A stretch of 64,000 bases of DNA from Scleroderma bovista (GCA_037178675.1 JAYMGJ010000240.1:48456-112455), one strand, 5' to 3'; positions 43,501 to 57,235 are shown, counted from the first letter of the stretch. Numbers and translations are program-made. Notes: generated by a model not told the origin, from the sequence alone.

Positions 43501-44196
43501 CTGTCCACGTCATCGTTAATGGAGGGTTCACGGGCCTTGACCATGCAACCTGGTTGTCAACTTCAATCCGATGGGCATGTTATTCACAGTCCACTATATG
43601 GATTAGACGAGCAAGATAGATTTCCAAAGACAATATTGGCCCACCTACAATGCTGCGATGGAGTGAACAACCATGTCCCGTTCCGAGAAAGCGCGATCAA
43701 CGCACTGGATACAGAAACTAGAATCCAACACATAACATTGTTGGGAGCGCCATCCGCATTTGATCAATCGAGTCACATTTCTAGCGGGAGGTGACATAAG
43801 GGAGACGAGTCACCCAATTTTATTATCGTGGTAAACTTTGTTCAGGGAAAATTAGCATGGTCTGAGGGAGAAAACAGTTTGTCTTTACCTGTGACTTCCC
43901 TCTACTGCTTCAAGACGTGACGCTGGCTCGCTAGTAAAGTGCAAGTCGCCCTTCAAGTTGCCATGAGACTGATTAGACCACCCATCGTCCTTGCCCAAAA
44001 AATGCAAGAAGGTGTTCATCACCGACCGACCTGGAATGTCAAATCGCATGTGCTTTGAATGATGTCCTTGAGATATGTTCTCGTCGACAGCCAGTGGCAA
44101 ACGGTGGCAAGAATATTGAGCGTGGGAAATATTGACTTGACATACAAAACTGGGTCTCTTCCCTTTGAAACGTTTTTCGTCGGTTTCACGACGGAC
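43501..44196. other. Interval upstream of RNA14
   Basis: A single frame (43498-43794) and an antisense one (43885-44256) occur but neither has a recognisable domain. This is probably intergenic sequence with the RNA14 promoter at its right end. Confidence 0.4.
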
Positions 44197-47100
44197 ATGT
44201 CTGAACAACCAGTCATTAGGAACGACAACGGAACGCCGATAGATCTCGGTTCGCAAGACCCAAGCTACAATGGTGACAAGACCCAGCCAACCGAAGAGAT
44301 CTTGAATGCGCTGAATGCGCTAAACCCCAAAGCAATCTTGGAGGTCACTCAAAATGGCCACGAACCGTCCCTGATGCAAGACGAGTCTGTTCAAGAAACG
44401 GCAAAGGAACCGCCCTCTGAGTGGCATGTACTGCGCGGGAAGTTGCGTGACCATCCTCAAGACCCGGAAGGCTGGAACCAGCTTGTGGATATCGCTGAAA
44501 ATAATGGCGACCTTGAGCAAATTAAACAAACCTACGAAGCTTTGCTCGAGACGTATCCCAACACGGTATGAAGTCTTGTTCATTCCTCGACCGTAGTTTG
44601 ACAGTGCAATACCAAGTCGTCTGCCCAAATTGCTTATCTCAATCACTTCTTAAGCCCAGGACTGTTCCAGTACGCCGAAGAGTTATTCAAGAGATTCCTG
44701 AGAACGTCGCCCTCAGTTGATCTTTGGAAGTTCTATCTTACTTATGTCAGGTTCGTAGTGAGCGAAATCACGGTGCCACAACAGGATTTTTGATGCAATG
44801 TTGAAATCTACAGACGCGTGAATACATCGCCCAACAGCCGAGAAGCCGTCAGTCGGGCTTACGAATTTGCGCTCAACCGCATTGGACAAGATAAAGACAG
44901 CGGCGAAATATGGCACGATTACATCCAGTTCATCAAAGCTGGCGAGGTATGTCGTGTCCCAATTTCGTAGGCGTCAACTCACGTCATACTAGACAAGCAC
45001 TACCTGGGAAGAACAACAAAAGATGGACGCTCTTCGTAAGATTTATCATAGGGCCGTTCAGATCCCTCTTGAGAATGTGGAGAAGCTCTGGTCCGAACTC
45101 GAGACCTTTGAGAACGGGCTGAACAAAATTACGGTCCGTGCAATCTTTTCATCTATTGTATTTGATTATGCATACTTCTACAGGCTAAGAAGTTCATGTC
45201 TGATTTATCCCCGTCACACATGCAAGCAAGGACAGTACTTCGTCAATTACAAAGACATTTAGGTCCTTTATTCCCACCACCGCCCCCGTCTTCGTCTTCA
45301 AGGCCATCAATTTATCTACCGCCTACCCCCACTTTCAACGCTGCTGAAAGAGCTCTTGTCGGCGCATGGAAAACTTATTTGAAGTGGGAGGAAAACAACC
45401 CTCTCGAATTTGAAGAAAAAGACAAAGCGACGCTAGTTTCTCGGGTTCAACTCGTTTATCGCAAGGCGGTCATCCGAATGCGATACTACAGCGAGATTTG
45501 GTGAGTCTCTTCTGCAGGTTCTTTTTCCCACGTTTATCCTTGTCGGAAAAGGTATATGGCGTTTGTGTGGACGAATAGTGTTGGTAAGCAAGAGGAGGCG
45601 CTGAACACTTTGAAAGCCGGCATGGAGGCGAACCCGACTAGTTTCTTGCTCCATTTTGCGTATGCTGAGATGCAAGAGGCGCGCAAGGAATACACAGAAG
45701 TCAACAATGCGTTCGACAAAATTCTCGACCGCTTGCGTGTACAACTCGAGGAGCTTGAGACCCGGGTGAATTCAACGGGGCTATCGTTTTCGTCTGATGC
45801 TTCTGGACGCACTGTGCCTACGAGTGTTCCCAATTCAGCAGCGTCTGCGGTTACCGAAGGAAATGCATCGATCAACTCATCCTTCGCAACTCAGAGTGCT
45901 GATGAGAAACCTCCCAAGTCCAAAGAGCTGCAAGATCGTCGGTCTGAATATGGACTTGTCTGGATTATGTACATTCGTTATGCTCGTCGAGCTCACGACC
46001 TCAAAACATTCCGAGCTGTATTTGCAAGAGCCCGGAAGGACCGCTGGACGCCATGGGAGGTTTACGAGGCTGCAGGTGTGTGAGAAGACGACAAAACCAA
46101 GCTAAGGTTGACAAAGTTCTCCGACAGCGCTGATGGAGTATCATTGTAACAAGGATGGAGGACTCGGAGTTGCATCTCGTATTTTTGAGAAAGGTTTGGA
46201 AAGCTTCGGTGACGAGGTTGAATTTGTTTTGAGATATCTTGGTTTCTTGATATCCGTCAATGACGATAACAGTAAGCTGATATGCATTGGTGCTTATTTC
46301 ACATGGCGCTTATGAGAATTTCTTTTCAGACGCACGGGCGCTCTTTGAGCGTGTTATCCCTACGTTCAATCCTGAACGGGCACGGCCCCTGTGGGAAAGG
46401 TGGGCACGTTATGAGTATCAGTTTGGTGATCTCGAGGCTGCACAGAAACTTGAGAAGCGGATCTCCGAAGTTTATCCAACTGGTGCGTGGGTTCAACGGC
46501 AGATCAGAAGCCAAACCGGGCTGAGAGACCACGTTGCTCGGCAGATCCTCCCATCAAACGTTTTGCACAGCGCCACACATACCTGGGCACTGATGCCATT
46601 GCCGCAAGAGACCTCGGGTTTGCCATGGCTGGCCGCCAGCCAGCCAGTAATGCCATATCAGCAGCGGCAGCCTCAGTTCTTGAGAAACGCACAGAATCCC
46701 TGCAATCTCTGATGCATGTGCCTCAAAGTCAACCACCCAAGAGACAGGCGTCTCCAGACCTCAAGCGAAGAGAGGACTCTGTGAAGCCCGATTTTGGGCC
46801 TCCATCCAAACGTCAGAGACCATTGACACCTCCGCACAGAGACCGAGAGCGGTTTGATGGCCCGCCGCCACCCCGAAGACGTATGGCCAGCCCTGCTGGT
46901 TGGGAGAAAGAAAGAGACCGCGAACTTGGACACATCAAGAGGGACCGGGACGAAGACAAGCCGTCTCCTTTGCCTACGGTCTTATCCTGGTTTGTTGGAC
47001 AGTTACCTAATCCAGCCACTTTTGATGGTACATGTCACTCCATTTGTGTTACAATGGCATTTTCTCTTTGTATTGATCGTCGAATCTTTTGCGTTTTTTC

Positions 47101-47338
47101 ACACAGGTCCGATTTTCAGGGTCGATGACTTGATGATGCTGTTCCGGAATGCTGTAATTCCGAGTGCTACTCGGAGGGCGACGCCGCCGCCGCCGCCTCC
47201 GCCGCCTCGCTCAGGCATGTCAGTTCTATGATCCCTTGACGCCGGTTGCTAACACTTTGGACAGGTGGCAGCCGTCCCCCGCCAGATTATGGACCATACC
47301 AAGGACCTGGAGGTAGGGGTGGTGGTCGGCGATACTGA
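44197..47338 (+). CDS. RNA14: mRNA 3'-end processing protein Rna14/CstF-77
   Basis: Scaffold subunit of cleavage factor IA (CstF-77 in animals), acting in nuclear pre-mRNA cleavage and polyadenylation. The start is [15 protein letters not shown] helical repeats cover most of the protein: [87 protein letters not shown] and [14 protein letters not shown] helices, [13 protein letters not shown], and [21 protein letters not shown]. The C-terminus has a proline- and arginine-rich region and a short monkeytail-like segment ([26 protein letters not shown]) ending GGRGGGRRY. About ten introns. It is convergent with the next gene, 234 bp apart. Confidence 0.9.
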
Positions 47339-47572
47339 TCCGTATTTTTACATCTTGCCTTTTCTCTCTAATAGTTTTAACTGTGCATATCCCCATCGCC
47401 TATCAAAAACCCTCTTTATGAACAATTGAACTCATTTGCATTGCGGTTTGAATTTAGGGTGATGATTTCCGCTACAAGTTACTTATGAGAGTATAAAATA
47501 CAAGAGGTCGAATAAAGAAAATAATCTACGTCCCACCAAGAATGATTTTCACTAAGTAGTATTATGTTCACA

Positions 47573-50500
47573 CTAATAAGCAACGGGTGACGGGGCAGCA
47601 TTCACGTCACCACCACTGTCAGCAAAGTCATCCAAAAACTCGTCTAGCACGCCAAGTATCTCTCGGACCAGCGCGTCCCTGTTCCATTCTGCCCTGTGGC
47701 GCCAGACACATCCGAGGCACATCGCGCGCAGCTGTTCCAGCGTCTCGACCGACAGCTGATCGGTGCGCGTGGTGAGCTTGTGTTGGAGGGTAATCATCAG
47801 CTCTTCGTCTACGTGGAACTCAGGGAGGGGTGTAGGCGGTCGCGAAGGCTCTCGTGGCGGTGATACACACATCGGTTCCGCGCCCGAAGCTTGAGGAAGA
47901 TCGGTAGACGTAGAGGGTACAGGTGTGAGGGGGGGCGAAGGCTCTGGTTGAGCGGCGGCAGGGAACAACGGAGGCTGCAAATCATTGTGCACCTGCGGTC
48001 GAGGACTCAGAACAGGCGTGTGGGTATGAGATGATGAAGCGTGTGTGTCCCCATTGAGCAGATGCGAAATCGACATTGGCGGAGCCTTTTCTGGCACTGG
48101 CACCGACACTGGCTGTTGCTGCTGAGCTACATGCATGAACGAATCCAAAACACCATGTCTCAGCGCTGGAGCAGGATAGTCGACCATCATCGCGTCCGTC
48201 CATCCATTCACATTTGGCGCCGTCTGTTCGTGCTGCTGCTCCGAGGCGGGCATTGGTATCGGCTGACCATCATTCGCAAACCTAACAGAGACAGGTGGTC
48301 GTCCCTGTCCCTGCTGTGACGCAGCAGGAAGCCCAAGAAGGTCAATAGGATCATGGTCCTCGTCATCGCTGAGCGCAATCGTCCGCGCGCGTTTCTGTTG
48401 CCTCGGGCTCGCGCCGCTCTCCTCGGCCTTATCCTCGTCACCCGCACCAGCCTCGGGCGACCTACTCGGGCGCTCACCGTCACCCGCAGAACGCGCGCGC
48501 TTCAGCCTTCTCTCGAGCTGCAGCGGATCCGTAATCTGGATCTCGGGCTGCTGTCCATTATGCCGTGCACTTCTCCGGGTGCCCGGTGCATACGCCCCGT
48601 TCCCGCCGGCTCCATTAGCAGCCCCCCCGTTCTGTCCCGCACAAGCAGCACTCCTGCCCTTCTCCTTCTTCCGCTCTGCCCGCCTCTTCCGCTCCCTCCC
48701 TGCCATCCGCTCACACTCCAGTCTAAACTGCGCATCAAACAGCTCAAGCACGCTCATCTCTGCAGCAGTCGACATGGCCTGTGCCTTGTGCAGACGATCG
48801 CCGTCCTGGCGTGCACACACCGTCGCGTTATGTACGATTTTGCGAATGTCGACCAGAAAGTCTTGCGGGGTGAGATATTTGCCTTTGTAGAGGTCCGTGT
48901 GTATGCGTTCGAGGTCGGTGTCGTATAGCCGCACCGGCACAGGTGCTTCGGGTGGGACTGGGGCTGGAGCTTGAAGTTGAGCTTGGGCTTGGAACGGAGG
49001 CTGGGCCTGAGGCTGAGGCTGGAGCGGTACCTGCACCTGCACCGGAAGGGGAAGGGGAAGGGGCAGCTGCAACTGGCTCTGGCTCTGGCTCTGCAACAGC
49101 GGATCCATCTGCACATCCATATGATGGTCAGGAGCACCGTTAACCTCAGCGGGGCCCTGGACCTCCTGCATAACCGTCTCGTGCACCATCTCCACCACGC
49201 CATTCCCAGCCTGAATCGTCACATCGGACGCTACGATTTCGACTTCTCTCACGACACCAGCCGGACCGGCAGTGGCGGCGTCGGGGACATCACCTGCACC
49301 GGCAGCAGCACCGGCAGCAGCAGCACCAGCCGCGTCGGCACCAGCTGCGCCAGGGCGAACTTCACCCGCATCCAGACCATCAGGAAGCCCCACCCCAAAC
49401 ATAACCGCCTCGAAATCATACTCCTCCTATTACACACGCATCAGCACAGAGAACAACCAACACAGAAGGAACGCACCCTCGCATTCTTCGTAAACCGCTT
49501 AAACTTCCTCTTCAGCTCCGTCACGACAGGCCCCAGTCTGTACTTGAGCACCGTCATCACCCTCTTATCGCTCTCCTCCTGCACCGCAAGCTCCGCCGCA
49601 CTCGGCTGCCGCGGCTCCGGAGGCGGAGCGAGCGGCAGCGTCTCCAGCACGCGTCGGCGGCGTCGCATGCCATCTGCAAATGCGCTCGGCGGTCTGCGGA
49701 TGTCCGCGAGAAGAGGCGCAAAGTACGCAGAGATCTGTGTCGCGCAAGGGAGGGACATGGGTATGCGCGTGGCACGGGTGATACCGAACCATGCTTTGAC
49801 ATCGCGAGGGAGAGACGAGAAGGGTGCGTCGCATACAGCTAGGAGCAAGATGGGGTCTGTGGGGCTCAGCGAGTCGAGCATGGCGCGGACGGTCGAACGG
49901 ACTGTTTCGGAGAGGGCGGCGCACCAGCTTGAGAGGGCTGGGATGTACAGGACGGAGGGCTGGTGTCGTCGAGCTTCGACAAAGAGCTGCACGACGGCAG
50001 CTTCGGGCGTCTGTCGTACGTGTCGTTAGTATCGCGGCATGTATGCTGCGGTAAGCTTACTCACCCGCGTTGAGTCGCCCATCAACGTGCCCAGATCCAG
50101 GCTCTGTACATGATACCCCTCCAAGAAATGCAACAGCGCAGCACCGACGTATCCCTGGCCCGTCCCAGGCTGACCATGCAAGACTAGCCGTGGGCGATAC
50201 ACGCGCAACGTTTCCATTGCTGTTCCATCCACGTCAGACTCGTCTTCGTAGCAGCAGTGAAAGACACAACTCACACTGCATAAGCATCTCGCGCTCCAAT
50301 GCGCCTTCTTCACTATCCTCTTCCCACTGTGCCTCTTCCAGGGCAGTCCGCTTCTGCCGCGCAGGAAGCACCTTTCCGAGAGCATCCTTGACCTGGTCGA
50401 ATATCTCGCCCAGAAGAGGAACGAGTTGGCTCGGAAGCGGGGACGCAGCTGTCGCAGTAGACCTTGCCGAAGAGGGTACGAGTTCTATTACTACCGCATC

Positions 50501-52812
50501 AGAAGCGCACAAAAAAAAGGGACCACGATACGCACTCTTGACCGAAATCATGAAATCGCGCAACGTAACGCCGATCGTGTCAGGCTTGATCAACAGTCGA
50601 TCATTCGACGCATATATCTGGGGATACCGTCTCTGAATCGCATTCAGCGCCGCTTCTGTACACAGCGCCTGGGGCCAACTCGTCAGCACACGACAACGTC
50701 CCGAACACGAGCTGAACCCACCCGCAGATCAGCACCGCCGTACCCCTTGGTCAGCCTCGCAAGTCCCTTGACATTCTCCTCCGCCTTGGGTTCCTCGCCA
50801 CCGCCGCCAGCGCCCCACCCCTCCCACCCCTTGGTCATGATACCCAAAATCTTCTCCCTCGCCTCAAGACTCGGCAGCGGGAAATAAAACTCCCTATCGA
50901 ACCTGCCCGGCCGCCTCAACGCGGGATCGACCGCGTCCGGTCTATTCGTCGCACCGATCACGACGACCTGGCCGCGGCCGTCCATGCCGTCCATGAGGGC
51001 GAGCAGCGTCGACACGATCGATGCGTGGATCTGGTCTTGTTTGGAGGAGCGGACGGGTGCGAGGCCGTCGATTTCGTCGAAGAAGATGATGGAGGGCTGG
51101 GAGTGGCGGGCTTCTTCGAAGAGGAGGCGGAGTTGGCGTTCGGCTTCGCCTACCCATTTGGAGAGGCAGTCTGCGCCTTTGCGCATGAAGAAGGCTGTAT
51201 ATGCGCGTGAGTAAGTGGGTGTATGCGTGCGTGGGGGGAGGACGTACAGATGCCTTTGCCGTTGGAACGACAGCTCGCGGCAAGGGCGCGTGCGAGGAGG
51301 GTTTTACCTGTGCCTGGAGGACCGTGGAACAAGACACCACGGGGTGGAGTGAGACCGAAGTGTTGAAAGACCTCGGGGTAGAGTAGCGGGAGAACCGTCA
51401 TCTCCTTGAGCGCATGTATATCTAGAACGCCATCATGTCACTCCGCGTAGCGTGTTTGTCAAGAGCACGTACGGTCATCGAGTCCACCGACCTCGTCAAA
51501 GGTGACATTTTGGTTCACACCGAGTGGATCTGCATCGGCGAGGGCTGCACAGGGGGCAGATGTAGTATATGCGCACACGAGCACGAGAGTGACATACCTG
51601 CTTCGCCAATTTTGCCCAGGTTTGAAGGTGTCCCCGCCGTCGCCGTTGCAAAATCGCCGGGTAGCAATCCCGATCCAGCAGACATGGCACCTGCGCCAAG
51701 CAGAGCCGCGTCGCCAAAGTTCTTCCTAGGCGTGCGCAAGGGGGGTGCATCCGAGTCCTGTGCGTGGTGTCAGTCTCGAGCGAGGTATCCCACACCCCCA
51801 CACATACCGAATCGTCGGCAGGCATACCCATCCATCTGCTCAGTTCTGCCCCGGTCGCACTCCAGCCTGGACCACGCTTACTCCTCCCGCCTGTCCCTCC
51901 GCGTCCTCCGCCCCCTCTGTTCCTGGGCGCAGGTGGCGGCCTGATCTCTTCGAGAGGAGGCGGAATCGCGTAGTTTATCTTGGCGCGCTGTCTGAGGGAA
52001 TACGGGCGCCCGTCTGTCCCCGCCTCGAGATCCGGCTCACCCTCACCGTCCGCATCCGGGTCCTGCTCGCCCTCGGCATCTGCATCGAGGTCGACATCGG
52101 ACGAGGTGCGGGGTGCATTGTCGAGCGAGGCAGACGCATCGCTGGATGCGTCTGTGCCCTCGTCAGCATATGCATCGTCGATTTCTGCAGCAGCTGCCCG
52201 TCTTCGGTTTCGAGAAGCGGGTTTGTGCGACGATTGCGCCGTGGTTGCAGACGGGACGTATCGCTGTGGCTGGCGGGATATGCGCCCGCTGGATGTTTTT
52301 GGCGGGGGCGGGGGGAGTGGCTTGCGCCGTTCACGGAGACGGCGTTTGCCCGAGTCCTCCTCGTCGCTCACGATGAATCCGCCGAGGTCGTTTGGACGCT
52401 TTGATCGAGAAATGCGGGTGGTGCGTCTTGGCTGCTGGTCGTCGTCGTCGTCGTCATCATCGTCTGGGTCGATGCGGTGTGCTTTCCCGTTGACGCGGGC
52501 AGGTTGGTGGTGCACGGCCGCATTTCCCTTGTCGTTGTCGAAGAGAGTGGATGGATCAGGATTGAGCTCTGAATCGCTGGGAGGCTCGAAATAGTTCTTC
52601 GGTTTGACTCGCCGTCCTCTCGATGTCTGTGTGAATGGGTCTTCCGCAGGCTGTTCGTCGTCGTTGGGGTGAGGTCCCTCTTCCATTGGCTCGCTGTCGT
52701 GGTATTCTGAGCCCGATGCGTTGATGGGCGAGTGCGTTGTAGCGCGGGTGGAGCGACGAGTGGATGGCATGGTGCGGGGTGGCGGTAGCTTGATGGTGAG
52801 ACGGTGGTGCAT
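47573..52812 (-). CDS. YTA7: AAA-ATPase/bromodomain chromatin protein, Yta7/ATAD2-like
   Basis: The N-terminus (from ATG 52812 or 52770) is acidic and low-complexity with poly-Asp and [11 protein letters not shown] stretches, ending [22 protein letters not shown]1 is complete: [12 protein letters not shown], Walker [31 protein letters not shown], Walker [13 protein letters not shown], sensor [24 protein letters not shown]2 has a degenerate Walker A ([11 protein letters not shown]), as is usual in this family, and [12 protein letters not shown] bromodomain-like region follows ([31 protein letters not shown]), then a long disordered tail. Family members evict or regulate histones H3/H4 on chromatin. 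Multiple short introns; no lesion seen. Confidence 0.92.
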
Positions 52813-53746
52813 AGACCAAACACCGTCGCTGTCCTGTGCGGTGAGTTGCTCGTCTTAGTTCTTTGTCGTCGTCGTCGTCGTCGGCAGTGAGACAAAGAAG
52901 AAAACTCGTGGTTGTTTGTGTGTGTTTGGTGCACAGCCACCCTCGCCACGCCCCCTCCCACGTCGTCCGTCCGTCCTCTCGCCCACCCCGTCCCCCGTCC
53001 ACCCCATCCTGCCCCATCTCCCTCCCTCCCAGACGCCCCGAGTGTGTGCATCCACGCACGTTGCCATGTCAGAGTGTTGTGCTTGCGCAGATGCCCGGGA
53101 TGAGCAAGGGCAGAAAAAAATGCAGGAATCCAAAGTCGTCGCCCTCGTTGGTGGTGGAAGTCGACTGCAAAGCCGTGCGTTTGTGCGATTTTTGCGTGCA
53201 TTGAAGTCGCTCGAATATTGTCTCGAATTCGAATTTGCCCCGCTGGACCCGTCACAGTCACACTCGCGTGACACGGTCACGCATTAGTCAGCATTCCCCT
53301 GTACTCGCGTTCCTAGTTTCATTCCCGTCCCCTGTTCATATCCGCATAATTGCTTTTGGAAAACGTCATATCGATGGGCCAACTTGCTGGACAACACCTC
53401 CTAGTGGCATTTTACTTTAAACCCGCTCTTATGAACAGCAACGGGGGTCGTGCCCGTGCTACTTCCACGTCTGCGGGGATGTCATAGTTTCCCGAAGGCA
53501 ACCCTCAAAATTTGAAGCAAATGCTAGTCCATCTTTATGATTGTGAACACGAAAGAGCGCACATAATACTAATACTACATAGTTTGCTGACCAGACTCAA
53601 TAAAGACACGAACGAATGCAGTCGGCGCTATATCGCCACGAGGACTCGAAAGAAGATGCCCATTTCCACTCAGCACCCGTGGATTCCAGCCTTGTCCCAA
53701 TCCTCTCCCCTCTCCAAAACTGCCACCTCACCACAGAAAATATACA
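52813..53746. other. Gene-free interval upstream of YTA7
   Basis: GC-rich, CT-biased sequence (52900-53040) fits a promoter with a pyrimidine tract. The several frames here are compositionally biased and have no domain signature. Nothing else is supported. Confidence 0.4.
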
Positions 53747-54019
53747 TCAGTACACATCATCATGCACTGTCAAAGTCAACTCAGCGATGGAATTCATCAT
53801 GACGGAGCCGTCAACTGACCTTAATGAGCCCGCTCGGCACGTGTAGACATATTTGTGCCCCAACACCGTGGAGAATGACGAGAGAGGTTCCTTGTCGCTC
53901 GTGTCGTCCACACTCAGATCAGCGGGGAAATGCTCTGGGTCTGTCGGAAGGGCACCAAAAGAGCCAAAGACAGAAGTGAAGAAGGAGACGAAAGCGACTG
54001 GCAGAGGAACAGGGTGCAT
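53747..54019 (-). CDS. Small possible secreted protein
   Basis: Ninety residues from the ATG at 54019: MHPVPLPVAFVSFFTSVFGSFGA looks like a signal peptide or signal anchor, then an acidic stretch (FPADLSVDDTSDKEP), VLGHKYVYTCRAGS, and an end at DDVY. A TATAAG box lies about 95 nt upstream on the same strand (54112), which supports a promoter. No family is recognised. An intron beginning near GTCAGTTGAC cannot be excluded, which would change the C-terminus. Confidence 0.45.
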   Translation of the reverse strand: MHPVPLPVAFVSFFTSVFGSFGALPTDPEHFPADLSVDDTSDKEPLSSFSTVLGHKYVYTCRAGSLRSVDGSVMMNSIAELTLTVHDDVY

Positions 54020-54489
54020 TGTAGAATAGGACTTTGGTTGGGGGGGTATGGGGCAGACAAGCTGGGGTGTGGTTGGGGATCCTGGCAAGTTGGGCCGTCC
54101 CCCTTCCCCATCTTATACCCTTCGTTCCGTTGCCGTATTCCTGCGTTACGCGACTCTCCATTACGACAACAACGGACGCCACCCCCACGTCTTGCCCATA
54201 GTTCCTCCGTCGGATTTCTCCGGGGCCGTGTTTAGCTATGTACATACGTCGCCTCGCGAGTTGCGTCGAGGTCTCACGCGCTAATCGAAACGCTGTTTCA
54301 GCGCTTGCGTTTTGCAGAAATACGAATGAGCGGAGATTGCTCCTAGCAACGGGGGTCGATTGCCTGTTAGTACTACCCTGCATTCACACGTCCGCGGAGA
54401 TGGACCATGCACGGCAGGCACATCCGAAGAAAAAAGACTTCTTTTAGGGGTTGCTGTTATCTACGATGCCATAGTAGGTACAATGTCGC

Positions 54490-54762
54490 TCAACAGTGAC
54501 GAGTGACAGCCAATAGACGGAACTCAAACCGAGCCTTACGTTCCAGGAGAGTTCCAGGGGACTTTTGATCAGCATCACAACGCTCGAACAGCGGTGCAGC
54601 GCTACTAGATATGCACAATACTGCGGATGCGGCCCATTTCCGACTTACACGCTGCAGTCTAAACCGAAGAAAGAGATCACCATCACCGCAGTTCTCCCAT
54701 TCAATTGTGAACAAGAGCTTCTGGGCAGCGCTGGCTGCCGTGACCCATACAGCCAACATCAC
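54490..54762 (-). other. Unassigned reading frame with hydrophobic start
   Basis: The frame starts MMLAVWVTAASAAQKLLF and runs 90 codons without similarity I know. It may be a stray fragment of the membrane-protein family seen at 58141-59340, or chance. Confidence 0.2.
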
Positions 54763-54916
54763 GATGCGGCGGCGTCAGAATACACACGCGCTGCCAGGAG
54801 CTCGCCTGAGCTCGTCTGAATAAACCGGCATCCAAGAAGGTTCGCGTGCTATATGTGGCGTCATGGGCGCCTGGATCAAAATCGACACCTTGGTGGGAAC
54901 TTGGGCAAGGCATCGA

Positions 54917-55600
54917 CTCTAGTGGCACATGGTTCACGAGGCTGGGAAGCTTTGAGGCTAGTGAAGTAACGTTTTGACCTTCGCTGGGCTCCATCGGGCT
55001 TAGGCTTAGAATTTAGCCTTCATTAAGTCTAGTAGGATACCTAGTTAAGACGTCACAGCTCAGAGTCTATAAACTACCTTAAGTGTGACCAGATATCGAT
55101 GTTCCATTCCTCAATAGGCTGGGTAAAAATACCCCACATAGGGACCAGATCATCGATTGAGTGTCCTCATCGATAGACTTCAATGCTACTCACATCCAAG
55201 TCAGCAGGCCGTATGTACGTACTATGCAAACCGACAAGGAAATGGCAGACCGTATCGTGTCTCCCACTCCGATATCCAAACACCAGAAATGTCCCCGGGA
55301 CCCTACATACCTATCTGTGTCTTAGCATGATTTAACGACGGGCAGTTGTCCGTCCGTAGCAGCACTAGTGGCACATGGCCCCCGGGAGATGAGCCGCTTG
55401 AAAGCTTCGAGGCTAGTGATCGATGCGTTCCGACCATCGCTGGGCTTCATCGGGCTTGGGCTTAGTTTAAAACATCTACATGTGTAACAGCTCGTCCGGA
55501 TCGAAGCCATAGATCATCATGTGACCGGATATCAATATTCCATTCCTGATCAATAGGCTGGGTAAAATCCCTCACATAGGAATCGGGGTAGCCCTCCCAG
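54917..55600 (-). repeat. Two tandem ~235-bp segments
   Basis: The succession CTAGTGGCACATGG, GAGGCTAGTGA, CGCTGGGCT(T/C)CATCGGGCTT, GATATC and CATTCCT..AATAGGCTGGGTAAAA occurs twice, at about 54917-55145 and 55358-55580, offset by about 440 bp. Translated on the minus strand, the units give related short peptides (MEPSEGQN and MKPSDGRN). These are duplicated remnants, possibly exons of the decayed membrane-protein family next door. Confidence 0.55.
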
Positions 55601-55609
55601 AGCAATATT

Positions 55610-56409
55610 TCACCAGCGCTGCAAGTGGCACGAAAATGAGATCCCCGAAGAGGGAAACATGGCACATAATACCTCCCCCCCCTTCAGAAGGGAGCTTCTG
55701 ACCAGACACAATCGACGCGCTGTCTTCCGATTGCACACCGTGGTATGTATCGATGTCGACATCCTTATTTTCGTGGATAAACCCGAGTCACCGAGGGAAA
55801 TATCCGCTGCAACGAACAGACGCCTATTAATAGGAAACGACACCTGTTGCTCTCTTGCGGCTTCAAGATCCTCTGCAATGACCGCGAAGGCTTGCGACCT
55901 GAGGGACACCAACGGTGGATGAGAACGCAAATCAGGGGTGGAATACCTTTTAGAGTTGGAGTCGTGGCGCCGACCACAGGACTGATGATGCCCTGTAATC
56001 AGAGCTTGCATAGAAGTTGAACCAGGTTTGACGTCGGACCGTGAGATTGCTAGAAGAATATTGGGGCGGCCTTTTTGATGGTACTCGCTGTATAGCGGCG
56101 AGTGAAAACCCTGTTTGAAGCAGCTTGAAAGCACGCTGGTGACTGGATCCATCGCAGTCCTTGTTCATTTTGCTAGCTTGAGCCCGTGGATGCAATGTCC
56201 ATTGCGAATTCATGGATGCAGACCAAGGAATTTTCCAGAGGAAGAAGCCAGCAGGACGCAGAGACCATGATGTAGATCGTGGAACAAAAAACGATGAAGC
56301 ACGCAGCGAGGGGCACTGTAGGCATCGTGAAATTACTGAAGGACATACTATCAAAATCAGTGTAGTCGGACACAGCACGGAACTGGAGGGGTGCAATTGT
56401 GCACTGCAC
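55610..56409 (-). pseudogene. Decayed paralogue of the 58-59 kb membrane protein
   Basis: The order of pieces mirrors the intact copy: an N-terminal hydrophobic stretch (VPLAACFIVFCSTIYIMVSA), then SSNLTVRRQTW, then after a frame change GATTPTLKG, an intron, and RKPSRSLQRILKPQE. The intact copy has SNITIRPTTF, ATPAPKG, and RKFRRSLRRIWKPRE at the same places. The need to change frame between the second and third pieces, and the missing second and third membrane helices, mark it as a pseudogene. Confidence 0.5.
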
Positions 56410-57235
56410 GGCTACTAAGGCGACGTGCTTGTGTACTATAAGGGCTCTAAAATTAGTTGCTATCAGTAAGTCGAGCTCGAGAGGGAAACCGAAAACCTAA
56501 GGAACAGACCTTGGAATAGAAAAATGTTCTCACTGCCGCTACACACGTTAATTGCTATCTACTCTTCTCGCAACCTGGGCTGCCCATAGGACCTACCTCC
56601 GATGGGGTCCTCAAAGATGGGGTGCCGGTCAAGAGGGGCCTCCGATTGTTCGCGTTGCTAGTAGCCCGGATGTCCACACGGGAAAAATTCAACACAAAAT
56701 CTCTGATATGGTCCAGCCGGCACAGGTAGGTCGTATGGCAGCGAGAAAATGACTACTGGCAGGCATTCGTCGAGCGCCGTTGCGTCGCCGTTGCACGTAG
56801 CTAGATGCGATGGAAAGTAGGACTGTTAGATGTCCAGACACAGCAGTTCTAGATCCTCCTTGCGTTAGGATTGGATGCATTTCATCTACCCGCTGTAGAA
56901 GCATACAAAAATATGTAGTACAGTGGGCCAGAGCATGCGCCGTCTCCCACTGTACTTCTTTCGTCGTGTAGGAGAGCTCAAGGACGTGTGGAGTTGAGCT
57001 TGCGATATTTCGCTATCCTGGACTGTGTAATGGACAGAGGGGAATAGATTCTTCCTGCACGCTTGCACGTGAAAATTGTAGACGCCCGTGATATTCATTA
57101 TTTTGATCTCCGTTTCGTTCCTTCTCGCACTGCTCCGATGTTGTCGCATTTTAGTCCAGGTTACAGCGTAATTAAACTGCGATTATGGTGATTCTAATTC
57201 TACTATCTTTTGACGGGCCATTGACAGGGGAGTTT

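Noticed and set aside
48943..50029. Plus-strand frames of up to 352 codons
   Set aside because: They are antisense to the GC-rich YTA7 coding exons, with no domain and poor composition.
51745..52594. Plus-strand frames of about 200 codons
   Set aside because: They are shadows of the acidic N-terminal region of YTA7.
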